Translations under genes and position numbers: made by a program
In this document: positions 1 through 7,495 of the stretch, piece by piece
How positions within the stretch are numbered: position 1 is the first letter of the stretch
Layout of the letters: every line of letters begins with the position of its first letter
The notes under the pieces: generated by a model
The model's database searches: none
What the model was told of the DNA's origin: nothing
What the model saw: only the letters and a program-made list of their open reading frames with translations
From: an uncultured Eggerthellaceae bacterium
GTDB lineage: Bacteria > Actinomycetota > Coriobacteriia > Coriobacteriales > Eggerthellaceae
Direction of reading: 5' to 3'
Length of the DNA stretch: 30,702 bases
NCBI GenBank assembly: GCA_947632575.1
Contig: CANRPV010000003.1
Span: 1-30,702, forward strand

Positions 1-570
1 GGAACTGTCATCCCCCATGTCCCAGCCGCGACGAAACTTCACTGTGACCGGACAGTCCACGCGCTCCACGATCGCCTTTACCAATGAGGCCGCGAGCGGC
101 GGATCTTTCATCAACGCCGCACCGTCACCTTTGCTCACGATCTTACGAGCAGGACAGCCCATATTGATATCTAGGACGGCAAGCTTCTCGCCAAGACTTT
201 GCTGAACCCAAAAAGCCTGATCAGCCATCACCTTTGGCTCATGGCCAAAGAGCTGAACGCCTACTTGGGTCTCGGACGGCGCAAGGCGCAAGAGATTCCT
301 CGTCTTCTGATTGGCGTAGGAGAGACCTTTCGCTGAAACCATTTCGGTGTAGCCGAGATCGGCCCCCTGCTCGAGGCAAAGCTCCCGAAAGACGATGTCG
401 CTCACCCCCGCCATAGGCGCGAGCAGAAGCCATGGCCTGGAAGTCTTTGTTCCTGAGTCTTTCCCGGTTAAGTCTTCCCCGGTTAAGTCTTTCCCAGCTG
501 GGTCTTCCCCGGCTGGGTATTCCCCGGTTAAGTCTTTCCCAGCTACCTTATACGTCAAATCGGCAGACAA
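1..570 (-). CDS. dusB: tRNA-dihydrouridine synthase (DusB-like), N-terminal 190 residues, cut by window edge
   Basis: This flavoenzyme family reduces uridines in the tRNA D-loop using FMN and NADPH. Reading from a TTG at 570..568 gives 190 residues before the window edge. The family signatures are in order: LLLAPMAGVSD (about 48-58, FMN phosphate region), VGVQLFGHEP (103-112), and DINMGCPARKIV (134-145), whose Cys139 is the expected catalytic acid. PVTVKFRRGWD follows at 174-184. The TTG is the first start after an in-frame TGA that overlaps the lepA end, and AAGGTGG lies 10 nt upstream; no ATG precedes the conserved core. The gene begins 2 bp after lepA stops, so the two are probably cotranscribed. 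Residues 11-40 are an odd insert of six five-residue repeats (GKDLT, GEYPA, GEDPA type) ahead of the fold. Family is sure; the DusB subclass and the exact start are less so. Confidence 0.88.
   Translation of the reverse strand, partial: MSADLTYKVAGKDLTGEYPAGEDPAGKDLTGEDLTGKDSGTKTSRPWLLLAPMAGVSDIVFRELCLEQGADLGYTEMVSAKGLSYANQKTRNLLRLAPSETQVGVQLFGHEPKVMADQAFWVQQSLGEKLAVLDINMGCPARKIVSKGDGAALMKDPPLAASLVKAIVERVDCPVTVKFRRGWDMGDDSS
451..540 (-). repeat. In-frame tandem repeat, six 15-bp units, in the dus N-terminus
   Basis: There are six contiguous 15-bp units, at 526-540, 511-525, 496-510, 481-495, 466-480 and 451-465. On the minus strand the consensus is GGGRAAGACTTAACC. They encode GKDLT-GEYPA-GEDPA-GKDLT-GEDLT-GKDSG. 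Units 1 and 4 are identical. The unit length keeps the reading frame, so copy number could vary without breaking the gene. Confidence 0.9.
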
Positions 571-572
571 CT

Positions 573-2378
573 CTACTCATCCACCTTGAGAATGGCCATA
601 AAGGCCTCTTGGGGCACCTCCACATTGCCGATGGCCTTCATGCGCTTCTTGCCAGCTTTTTGCTTCTCCAAAAGCTTTCGCTTGCGAGTGATGTCACCGC
701 CATAGCATTTGGCGAGCACGTCCTTGCGCTTGGCTTTAACCGTCTGACGAGCGAGAACACGCCCTCCGATAGCGGCTTGAATGGGTACCTCGAACATCTG
801 CCGCGGAATGATCTCCTTGAGTTTTTCGGTCAACACACGACCCCGATCATAGGCCTTGTCCTTGTGAATGATGAAGGAGAGCGCATCCACGGGTTTCCCT
901 GAGATCAGTATGTCCAGCTTGACCAGCTTGCTTTCCCGATAACCGTCAAACTCGTAGTCCAGGCTGGCATAACCGCGAGTGGAGGACTTGAGCTTGTCGA
1001 AATAATCCAAGATCAGCTCAGAAAGCGGGATCTCCCATAGCATCTCGACGGTCGTGGGAGAAAGATAGTTCATCGTAAGAAAGTTTCCTCGACGCGCCAC
1101 ACTCAGATCCATGACCGCACCCACATAATCAGGGGGAATAAGAATGCGCGCCTTGAGATATGGCTCCTCGATCATGCGAATCGAATCGGGATTGGGCATC
1201 TCCTGAGGAGAATGAATAACCAGTTCGTTGCCATCCGTGGTTTTCACGTGGTACTCCACCGAAGGCGCGGTGGCGAGAAGATCCAGTCCGAACTCCCGCT
1301 CAAGCCTCTCTTTGATGACCTCCATATGGAGCAAGCCCAGAAAACCTACCCGGAATCCGAAGCCAAGGGCATGGGAGGTCTCCGGTTCCCAGGTCAAAGC
1401 CGGGTCGTTGAGCGCGAGTTTCTCCAACGACTCTTTGAGATCCTCATATTGATCGCCATCGATGGGAAAAAGCCCGGTATAGACCATGGGCTTTGCCTCA
1501 CGATAACCCGGCAAAGGTTCTTTGACGCCGCCTTTGACCCAGGTGATCGTGTCACCCACCTTGACCTGACTCACATCCTTCAAACCGGTGACGAGGTATC
1601 CAACCTCCCCCACCGAGAGTTCGTCGGAAGGCACCTCGGCAGGGCGCCGAAAGCCGATCTCCTCCACCTGGGCTTCGGTTTGAGTGGCCATCATAAGGAT
1701 GCGATCGCCCTTCTTAACCGCGCCGTCCACGATGCGAACGAGCGCCACGACGCCGCGGTAAGCATCAAAGTAGGAATCGAAGATCAAAGCCCTCAGCGGC
1801 GCATCGAGTTTTCCCTGGGGCGCGGGAATGTTATAGACGATCGCCTCGAGAAGATCATGGATGCCGACTCCGGTTTTTCCCGAGGCTAAGACCGCGTCAT
1901 CGGCGGGAATAGCGAGAGCCTCCTCGATTTCTTGGCGTACCGCCTCGGGCTCGGCCGCCGGCAGATCGATTTTGTTGATGAGCGGAATGATCTCCAGATC
2001 CGCATTGAGAGCCATCATCGCGTTGGCCACAGTTTGAGCCTCGACACCTTGGGTGGCATCCACGACAAGCACGGCTCCTTCGCAAGCGGCGAGAGAGCGG
2101 CTCACCTCGTAGGTGAAATCCACATGACCAGGGGTGTCGATAAGATTGAACTGATAGGTTTGGCCATCATCGGCCGTGTAGTTGACGCGCACCGCCTGAC
2201 TTTTAATGGTGATGCCTCGCTCACGCTCGATATCCATGGAATCCAGGAGCTGCTCTTGCATATCCCGCTTCGCTACGGTCCCCGTCATCTCGAGAATGCG
2301 ATCAGACAACGTGGACTTTCCGTGATCGATATGGGCGATGATCGAAAAGTTTCGGATATAGCGAGGATCTTGGCTCAT
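573..2378 (-). CDS. lepA: Elongation factor 4 (LepA), translational GTPase
   Basis: LepA/EF4 is a ribosome-associated GTPase implicated in back-translocation and in ribosome biogenesis and initiation. The 601-residue product matches the usual length of about 600. It begins MSQDPRYIRNFSIIAHIDHG, with the P-loop AHIDHGKS at about 15-22, then DTPGHVDF (G3) and NKIDLP (G4). The C-terminal LepA-specific domain ends in KMKA/KRMKAIGNVEVPQEAF-like basic residues. The frame stays open for another 61 residues upstream, but that part has no family similarity, and the ATG at 2378 has AAGAAAG placed as a weak Shine-Dalgarno. It is followed after 2 bp by dus and is divergent from rpsT. Confidence 0.97.
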   Translation of the reverse strand: MSQDPRYIRNFSIIAHIDHGKSTLSDRILEMTGTVAKRDMQEQLLDSMDIERERGITIKSQAVRVNYTADDGQTYQFNLIDTPGHVDFTYEVSRSLAACEGAVLVVDATQGVEAQTVANAMMALNADLEIIPLINKIDLPAAEPEAVRQEIEEALAIPADDAVLASGKTGVGIHDLLEAIVYNIPAPQGKLDAPLRALIFDSYFDAYRGVVALVRIVDGAVKKGDRILMMATQTEAQVEEIGFRRPAEVPSDELSVGEVGYLVTGLKDVSQVKVGDTITWVKGGVKEPLPGYREAKPMVYTGLFPIDGDQYEDLKESLEKLALNDPALTWEPETSHALGFGFRVGFLGLLHMEVIKERLEREFGLDLLATAPSVEYHVKTTDGNELVIHSPQEMPNPDSIRMIEEPYLKARILIPPDYVGAVMDLSVARRGNFLTMNYLSPTTVEMLWEIPLSELILDYFDKLKSSTRGYASLDYEFDGYRESKLVKLDILISGKPVDALSFIIHKDKAYDRGRVLTEKLKEIIPRQMFEVPIQAAIGGRVLARQTVKAKRKDVLAKCYGGDITRKRKLLEKQKAGKKRMKAIGNVEVPQEAFMAILKVDE

Positions 2379-2421
2379 GAATCGCTTTCTTAAGGTATTG
2401 CGCAAGGAAAATCGGAAAGTA

Positions 2422-2450
2422 ATGCAAATTTCATCGCGCAGAGCTTTCAA
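2422..2450 (-). promoter_or_regulatory. Possible lepA promoter
   Basis: On the minus strand TTGAAA (2450..2445) is followed after 17 nt by TTGCAT (2427..2422), about 45 nt before the lepA ATG. The -35 is good and the -10 is poor, so this is only a candidate. Confidence 0.25.
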
Positions 2451-2454
2451 CCTT

Positions 2455-2463
2455 TGGTATTCT
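2455..2463 (+). promoter_or_regulatory. Possible extended -10 promoter for rpsT
   Basis: TGG-TATTCT fits an extended -10 element (TGnTATAAT) with no recognisable -35. Transcription would begin near 2470 and give a 5' leader of about 150 nt ahead of rpsT. Confidence 0.35.
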
Positions 2464-2576
2464 ATCGCATTGTGTATCCAGCGATAGGGCAGCTGCGAGG
2501 CTCGCCCGTCAAATCTGCAGACGTGGCTGCATGCAAGAAGATCGTTTCGCTGGGTGACCAATGGGTCGTGCGAGAC
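2462..2576 (+). promoter_or_regulatory. Structured rpsT leader: three inverted repeats
   Basis: Three potential hairpins lie in the spacer. CTATCGC (2462-2468) pairs with GCGATAG (2481-2487). GGGCAGC (2487-2493) pairs with GCT-C-GCCC (2500-2507) with a one-base bulge. GTTTCGC (2544-2550) pairs with GCGAGAC (2570-2576) and encloses GACC/GGTC (2556-2559 and 2564-2567) around an AATG loop. If transcribed they form a folded leader before the S20 start, which could serve autogenous control of a ribosomal protein gene. The structures are seen in the sequence; the function is inferred. Confidence 0.4.
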
Positions 2577-2622
2577 GGAAAAATCCCGCCTGTCTCAATG
2601 CACACGAGAATGAAGGAGAGTT

Positions 2623-3156
2623 ATGGCAAACATCAAATCGCAGAAGAAACGCATCCTGACCAGCGAGAAATCTCGCATGCGCAATCGCGCGGTGAAGTCT
2701 GAGCTTAAGACCGCCACCCGCCATGTGAAGGATGCTGTTGCTGCAGGCGATGGAGCCGAAGCCTACGCTTACGCACAGGCTGCCTGCCGTCTGATGGATA
2801 AGGCCGCTTCCAAGGGCATCATCCACAAGAATCAGGCCGCTAACCGTAAAAGCGGTATCATGGCTCTGGCCAACTCCATTGCCACCGACGCCGATCGCGC
2901 CGCCTACAAGAAGCCCGAACCGAAGGCTCAAAAGACCAGCTCCAAGAAGGCTGAGGCCAAGAAAGCCCGTAAGGACGCACAGGCTTCCGAGGAAAAGGCC
3001 AAGAGGCGCGAAACTCAGCTGAAGCAGGAAAAGGCTGCTCAGGATCGCAAGGCGAAGGAAGCTGAAGAGGCTGCCCGCGCCGAAGCCGAGGCCGCCGCTG
3101 CTGCCGCTGAGGAAGAAGGCGAAGGCGAGGGTGCCGAGGAGGCTCCTGAGGCTTAA
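2623..3156 (+). CDS. rpsT: 30S ribosomal protein S20 with long C-terminal extension
   Basis: S20 binds 16S rRNA early in 30S assembly. The N-terminal region (MANIKSQKKRILTSEKSRMR, then KSELKTATRHVKDAV and HKNQAANRKSGIM up to about residue 90) is a typical complete S20 of roughly 88 residues. The remaining 87 residues are extra. A Lys/Ala-rich stretch (about 96-147, many KAE/AKK steps) is followed by a Glu/Ala-rich acidic end (148-177), likely helical or disordered. The start has a strong AAGGAGAG 2 nt upstream of the ATG. It is the only plus-strand gene; it is divergent from lepA and convergent with holA, and ends in a strong terminator. Confidence 0.96.
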   Translation: MANIKSQKKRILTSEKSRMRNRAVKSELKTATRHVKDAVAAGDGAEAYAYAQAACRLMDKAASKGIIHKNQAANRKSGIMALANSIATDADRAAYKKPEPKAQKTSSKKAEAKKARKDAQASEEKAKRRETQLKQEKAAQDRKAKEAEEAARAEAEAAAAAAEEEGEGEGAEEAPEA

Positions 3157-3197
3157 AGCCAATGCTTTGGATCCCTTGGATCCATCCGCATATCAAG

Positions 3198-3230
3198 ATG
3201 AAAAGATCCCGTGACCCGGGATCTTTTCAT
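3198..3230. terminator. Bidirectional terminator between rpsT and holA
   Basis: This is a perfect 14-bp inverted repeat, ATGAAAAGATCCCG (3198-3211) and CGGGATCTTTTCAT (3217-3230), with a 5-nt loop TGACC. The A and T runs in the arms give a U-rich 3' side in both directions, so it can end rpsT and holA transcripts. The holA stop codon (3229..3227) lies inside the stem. Confidence 0.85.
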
Positions 3231-4210
3231 TTGTCGCCAGCTTGGGGCCTCAAGACCTCGATCACCCATTCGAGAAATATCTGGTCGGCATCCGAAGAGC
3301 TCTTCATCCGCTGCTCCGCGTCACGTGCCGAGGAAAAAGCTTGTTCTAGTTCCCTGCTCGTGAAAAGTCGAGCCCAAGCGCCATGGTTCTTGACACGCCA
3401 ATCCTGAGTTTTCAGCACAGCAGCCAATGATGAGAGATTCCCCCGCGCATCCAATGATTTCGCGGCCACTAATTCACGAAGTCGTGTCGTGCACATAGCC
3501 ATCAGTGCATGCGGAGAGATACTTTCCATATGCTGAAGATAGAGAAGGCATTTATTGAGATCTCGGGCGGAAAAAGCATTGACGAACTCCCATGGCTTAA
3601 TCTCAGCGGTTCGAGCAACCAGCGCATAGACTTCGTTTTCGTTCACATCATCGGTACCCCGATGCGCGAGGGAGATTTTCCGCACCTCGTTATCGAGGCG
3701 AACCGTGTCTTCTCCCGCAAGCTCAAGAAGGGTCTGCGCTGCCCGTGCCGTGAAATTTATGCCGTAGTTTCGGGCCATAGAACGAATCATCGAGGGAAGT
3801 TCGTTGCGTCGAGGCGGCGAGCAATCGATGACAGCTTGAGGACCCAGCGCCGCGACCGCCTTGCAGAGGGGCGATGACCGAGTCATCTTTTGCGCCTCGA
3901 GAGCCAACACGGTGGTAGTCGTCGGCGCTTTGAGGTACTCCACGAGCTTCATCTCATCGGCCTTCTTCAGCTTATCCACATGAGAGACAGAGACCATACG
4001 CCAATTTGAGGCGAAGGGGATGGTGTTGCAAGAGGTCACGATCTCATCGCCCGTGGCTTCCTCCCCCTTAAAACTCGCAGAGTTGCAGGATAGGTCGCCC
4101 TCTTGGGCAAGTCGGGCGCGAAGGCGCGACAGGACGGCTTCTCTTTTCAGAGAATCCTCGCCAGCGATAAGGTAAGCCGGAAGAAGGGGTGCTCGGGTTT
4201 TTGGACTCAT
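3227..4210 (-). CDS. holA: DNA polymerase III delta subunit (HolA)
   Basis: The delta subunit opens the beta sliding clamp as part of the clamp loader. At 327 residues it has the family length. Recognisable parts are the N-terminal PAYLIAGEDSLKREAVLSRL, the region VSHVDKLKKADEMKLVEYL (about 75-93), LAGEDTVRLDNEVRKI near 165-180, and KPWEFVNAFSARD near 205-217. Its ATG shares ATGA with the comEC stop, and there is no convincing Shine-Dalgarno, so translation is probably coupled to comEC. The order comEA-comEC-holA is common in Gram-positive genomes. Divergence from model HolA is high, as usual for this family, but context and motifs agree. Confidence 0.93.
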   Translation of the reverse strand: MSPKTRAPLLPAYLIAGEDSLKREAVLSRLRARLAQEGDLSCNSASFKGEEATGDEIVTSCNTIPFASNWRMVSVSHVDKLKKADEMKLVEYLKAPTTTTVLALEAQKMTRSSPLCKAVAALGPQAVIDCSPPRRNELPSMIRSMARNYGINFTARAAQTLLELAGEDTVRLDNEVRKISLAHRGTDDVNENEVYALVARTAEIKPWEFVNAFSARDLNKCLLYLQHMESISPHALMAMCTTRLRELVAAKSLDARGNLSSLAAVLKTQDWRVKNHGAWARLFTSRELEQAFSSARDAEQRMKSSSDADQIFLEWVIEVLRPQAGDK

Positions 4211-6603
4211 GACTCTATTCTAGTTGATAGCTGAAGTCCCTCAGGGGAAAAGACGACAGAAACATCGCCCTGGCGATCGGTGCGCAAGATATCGATCTCT
4301 GCTTGGCTAAGCAACTGGATGACTTCAGGTGATGGGTGTCCATAGCGATTGTCTTGGCCAACACTGATGAGAGCGAGGCGAGGATTGATCTTGCGCAGCA
4401 AATCCTCATCCAAAGATTTACGTGAACCGTGATGACCCACTTTGATGAGATCAAAGGGCTTTGCTATCTGAGCGAGCTGATCCACCTCAAGATCCCCGCA
4501 CAAAAGCGCTGTGACCTCCCCCGGCTTCTCCTTGCTCTTTTGCGATTGCGCTTCCAATGCCTGCGCGCCTTCTTGTCCCTGAGACTCATCTCGATTCTTA
4601 TGCGGTCCGGGCCCTGTGATTTCCAATGCGATGCTGTCCGCGTTTCCACCTTCATCCGCATAGGCTTTTGGCCACAGCACCTCAAGCTCAAAAACACCAA
4701 CTTGGAGATGATCCCCCTGCTCTAATCCCTTCAGCTCTTGCGCCGTGCGAGATGAGGAAGTTATAAGCTCTTGACAGCTCTCACAAGGACACTCAAGGGC
4801 ATCTGCGAACAGAAGAACGCGCTTTATAGGGACAAGCCCTCGAAGGGATGCCAACGCACCGCAATGGTCATCATCGGAATGGCTGATGATGACCGCGTCC
4901 AACTGAAATACTCGATGACGCGCCAATGCCTTTCGCAGGGCTCCTGTTTGATTGCCGGTGTCGATCAGAATGGCCGATCCTTGCGAGCGGAGCAAAAATG
5001 CGTCTCCCTGGCCCACGTCAAGCATAATGAGCTCATCTTTCTCGAACAGACGACAGAGATTGAAAGCAAGAAGCGTGCAGAGGAGGACAAGCCCGACCCC
5101 TTTTGCGAGAAAGCGCAACGTCAGCTGCGGCCAAAAGCGCCAAAGCAACATAGCGCAGGCCACCGTTAGCCCAATCATAGGCGCCATCGCTACATCGATA
5201 GGTATGGCTGCATGCGGAATCGATGCGAAACAGCGGGATAGCATCTTGAGTAGCAAGCAGGGCGCCATAAGTGGCGCCATCACAAGGGCGCTCAGACCAG
5301 GCACAAAAAGCATAAGGAGAACGCCCAGAAAACTGCAGAGGCACGAAAGACTGAATATGGGAGCGGCAACGATATTGGCCAAGGGCGCGACAAGGGAAAT
5401 CTGGGAGAAGAGCGCGGCGGTATAGGGCAAAGTCAGCATTAAAGAAGCCAGACTTAAGCTCAGCGGTGCCACGACCCACTTCTGAAGCTTTTCCGGTACT
5501 CTCGAGAACCAAGAGGCGATAAGCGGGGCAAATAGAATGATTCCCAGAGTCGAGGCAAGAGAAAGAACAAAAGAGGGCGAAAGACTCTGCCAAGGATCGA
5601 ATGCGATAAATAGCCAGATACAAAGCCCCAGAGCGTTGAGACTTGCCGCACGCCGATGAGCAAAGCGCGCAAGGATCGCGCAGCAAGTCATGGCAAATGC
5701 TCGCAGCGTCGAGATGGCGAAGCCAGAGAAGAACACAAAGGCTAAAAGAACGGTGATGAGCGCCACGGAGCGCAGTTTTAAGGAAAGTCCCCACTGGCTA
5801 AGAAATGCGGCACTGAGAGCGCTGACCAAAGACAGGTGAGCACCTGAGACGGCTACGAGATGGGCAAGACCACTAAGCTGAAAGTTAGGATAATCATCGG
5901 TCTGATCAAGTGCGGCTCGATAACCACAAACCAAAGCCAAAGCCAAATCAGATCCCGGATGATTCGCATCGCTGAGCATCTCAACGACACGGCGTCTTTG
6001 CTGAATCACCCAATCTCTGAGATCCAGAAAACTTGCAGGTACCCGGATGATTTCAGAGGGATGACTAAGCTCAAGGCCAATGCCTTGAGAGATCCAATAC
6101 CCTTTCTTGCTAAGGTCCAAAGCTCGAAGGCGACCTTTCATTTCCACAAGTTCGCCAGAAAGAAGTTCGGGCTGGTCGTCTCTCAGTGAAATGAGGACGT
6201 TTCGCGATGGTCCAGATATATTTTCAAGGACGCCTTTCGCCCTATATCCGAAAGAGGTCTTCTGCATATCTTCCGCCAAGCGAACACGCCAAACACCCTG
6301 CTTCTGGTCGAGGTTTTCCGTTGTTAGCTGTAGAGCCATTACGCCATTAAGGGCAAATACGATACCAAGTGTCAAACCTGTGACCATCCAGCCCAAACGT
6401 GGCAATTTTCCTAAGAGGGAAAGAAGAGCGCAGATCAAACTCCCTAACAGAGCCACTCCGAAATAAGCTTGGAGCTTCGCGTCAAAAAGAGATGTTCCTC
6501 CAGAGAGTACCAAAGCACAGCCGAGCCAAAGACTCAGACCACCTGCCAGCAGAGATGATATATGGGGGCGACTAGGGAAGCTCATCTTCTGCGAGCCAAT
6601 CAA
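4207..6603 (-). CDS. comEC: ComEC/Rec2 family DNA-uptake channel protein
   Basis: ComEC carries single-stranded DNA across the membrane during natural transformation. The 798-residue protein has N-terminal membrane segments (about 15-95), a soluble OB-like stretch (about 100-200), and the Competence membrane core (about 215-510, with LAHLVAVSGAHLSLVSALSAA at 246 onward). The C-terminal metallo-beta-lactamase-like domain (525-798) contains LDVGQGDAFLL, the metal motif HSDDDHCG (575-582) and KVGHHGSRKSLDEDLL (721-736). A low-complexity Gln/Lys/Glu insert (about 665-696) sits in this domain. The longest frame starts with TTG overlapping the comEA stop (TTGA); an ATG at 6585 is an equally possible start. 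All expected domains are present and intact. Confidence 0.93.
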   Translation of the reverse strand: MIGSQKMSFPSRPHISSLLAGGLSLWLGCALVLSGGTSLFDAKLQAYFGVALLGSLICALLSLLGKLPRLGWMVTGLTLGIVFALNGVMALQLTTENLDQKQGVWRVRLAEDMQKTSFGYRAKGVLENISGPSRNVLISLRDDQPELLSGELVEMKGRLRALDLSKKGYWISQGIGLELSHPSEIIRVPASFLDLRDWVIQQRRRVVEMLSDANHPGSDLALALVCGYRAALDQTDDYPNFQLSGLAHLVAVSGAHLSLVSALSAAFLSQWGLSLKLRSVALITVLLAFVFFSGFAISTLRAFAMTCCAILARFAHRRAASLNALGLCIWLFIAFDPWQSLSPSFVLSLASTLGIILFAPLIASWFSRVPEKLQKWVVAPLSLSLASLMLTLPYTAALFSQISLVAPLANIVAAPIFSLSCLCSFLGVLLMLFVPGLSALVMAPLMAPCLLLKMLSRCFASIPHAAIPIDVAMAPMIGLTVACAMLLWRFWPQLTLRFLAKGVGLVLLCTLLAFNLCRLFEKDELIMLDVGQGDAFLLRSQGSAILIDTGNQTGALRKALARHRVFQLDAVIISHSDDDHCGALASLRGLVPIKRVLLFADALECPCESCQELITSSSRTAQELKGLEQGDHLQVGVFELEVLWPKAYADEGGNADSIALEITGPGPHKNRDESQGQEGAQALEAQSQKSKEKPGEVTALLCGDLEVDQLAQIAKPFDLIKVGHHGSRKSLDEDLLRKINPRLALISVGQDNRYGHPSPEVIQLLSQAEIDILRTDRQGDVSVVFSPEGLQLSTRIES

Positions 6604-7340
6604 ATGCTTATGTAGTCCCTTAACGCCGCGAGCTTCTTTGCGCCGATACCCGAGACCCTCTTAAGATCATCGACGCTTTTAAACGGGCCGTTCACGCGTC
6701 GGTCTTCGACGATCTTTTGGGCGGTGGCCTCCCCTACACCTTTAAGAGTCATAAGCTCTTCCATCGAAGCCCTATTTATATTGACCTTTCCTTGGGAAGA
6801 AGTGCTCTTTACGCCGCCACTCTGAACCGTTTGATTGGCTCCGCCTCCCGGACTTGATTCGAACGACTCTCGACTGGGAACGATGATCTGCTCCCCGTCC
6901 TGCAAAAGAGCGGCCAGATTCACCGCATCAAGCGCCGCATTCTCACTAAATCCTCCTGCGGCGGCGATCGCATCGGCTACCCGAGAACCTTCTGTCATCT
7001 CCACCAGACCCGGCTGAACGACACAGCCTGCCACGTGAACAAAGATTGACGGTTTTGACTCATCCTGGGCATCGCCCGCCTGGAAAGAGCCGCTTTCCTC
7101 TTCCTGCGGCGATGTTGCATCCTCGCCTTCGCCGCCTTTCGAAGACGAAGTTTCCCTTCCATCGACCGAAGATGAGCCCTCAAGGGAAAAGGACGCAGGA
7201 GAGCACCAGGGAATAGCCACGAGAACTATGAGGATTAAAGCCAAAAGCACGGCACCTCTATGCGCTTTTGACCGACCTGAAGTTCCTAAGGCAGCTTTGA
7301 ATTTGATGCGTAATCTCTCAATGAAAGAGACCTGGGCCAT
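6600..7340 (-). CDS. comEA: ComEA family competence DNA receptor
   Basis: ComEA binds double-stranded DNA at the cell surface and hands it to the uptake machinery. The 246-residue product has a basic N-terminus, one membrane anchor (about 29-45), an acidic Ser/Gly/Glu-rich linker (52-95), a SLBB-type domain (98-153, IFVHVAGCVVQPGLVEM then GEQIIVP), a Gly/Ser linker, and a C-terminal helix-hairpin-helix pair (185-246: VNINRASMEELMTLKGVGEATAQKI). The start at 7340 is fixed by AAGGAGGAAGCC before the ATG; an upstream ATG at 7382 has no such site. It is first in a comEA-comEC-holA cluster. No pilus or late competence genes are nearby. Confidence 0.95.
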   Translation of the reverse strand: MAQVSFIERLRIKFKAALGTSGRSKAHRGAVLLALILIVLVAIPWCSPASFSLEGSSSVDGRETSSSKGGEGEDATSPQEEESGSFQAGDAQDESKPSIFVHVAGCVVQPGLVEMTEGSRVADAIAAAGGFSENAALDAVNLAALLQDGEQIIVPSRESFESSPGGGANQTVQSGGVKSTSSQGKVNINRASMEELMTLKGVGEATAQKIVEDRRVNGPFKSVDDLKRVSGIGAKKLAALRDYISI

Positions 7341-7420
7341 GGCTTCCTCCTTCTTTTGGAGGAGGCTACAGACCGTATCCAACTGCGCAGTTCTTTATCT
7401 TAAGCCGGTGATTAATCATT

Positions 7421-7465
7421 TAGGCTTCTAAGACCATCAGAAAGAAAGCTCACATGAGAAGCCTA
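7421..7465. repeat. Inverted repeat with 9-bp arms upstream of comEA
   Basis: TAGGCTTCT (7421-7429) and AGAAGCCTA (7457-7465) are perfect inverted copies 27 nt apart, in the 155-bp spacer between comEA and thiI. No T-run follows on the minus strand, so it is not a standard terminator. The same spacer holds a 10-bp palindrome TGATTAATCA at 7409-7418. Either could be a protein-binding site for comEA control; the function is unknown. Confidence 0.45.
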
Positions 7466-7495
7466 CTTGAACACTTTTACAACAAGAAACCTACA

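Noticed and set aside
432..902. Plus-strand frame across the repeat array and the lepA end
   Set aside because: The minus-strand dus and lepA frames explain the region; the repeats read better as GKDLT-type units in dus.
2379..2561. 61-residue N-terminal extension of LepA
   Set aside because: The added residues have no LepA similarity and overlap the divergent spacer; the ATG at 2378 gives the standard N-terminus.
7409..7418. FNR/CRP-type operator
   Set aside because: TGATTAATCA has only a 2-nt centre, not the 4-nt (FNR) or 6-nt (CRP) spacing.
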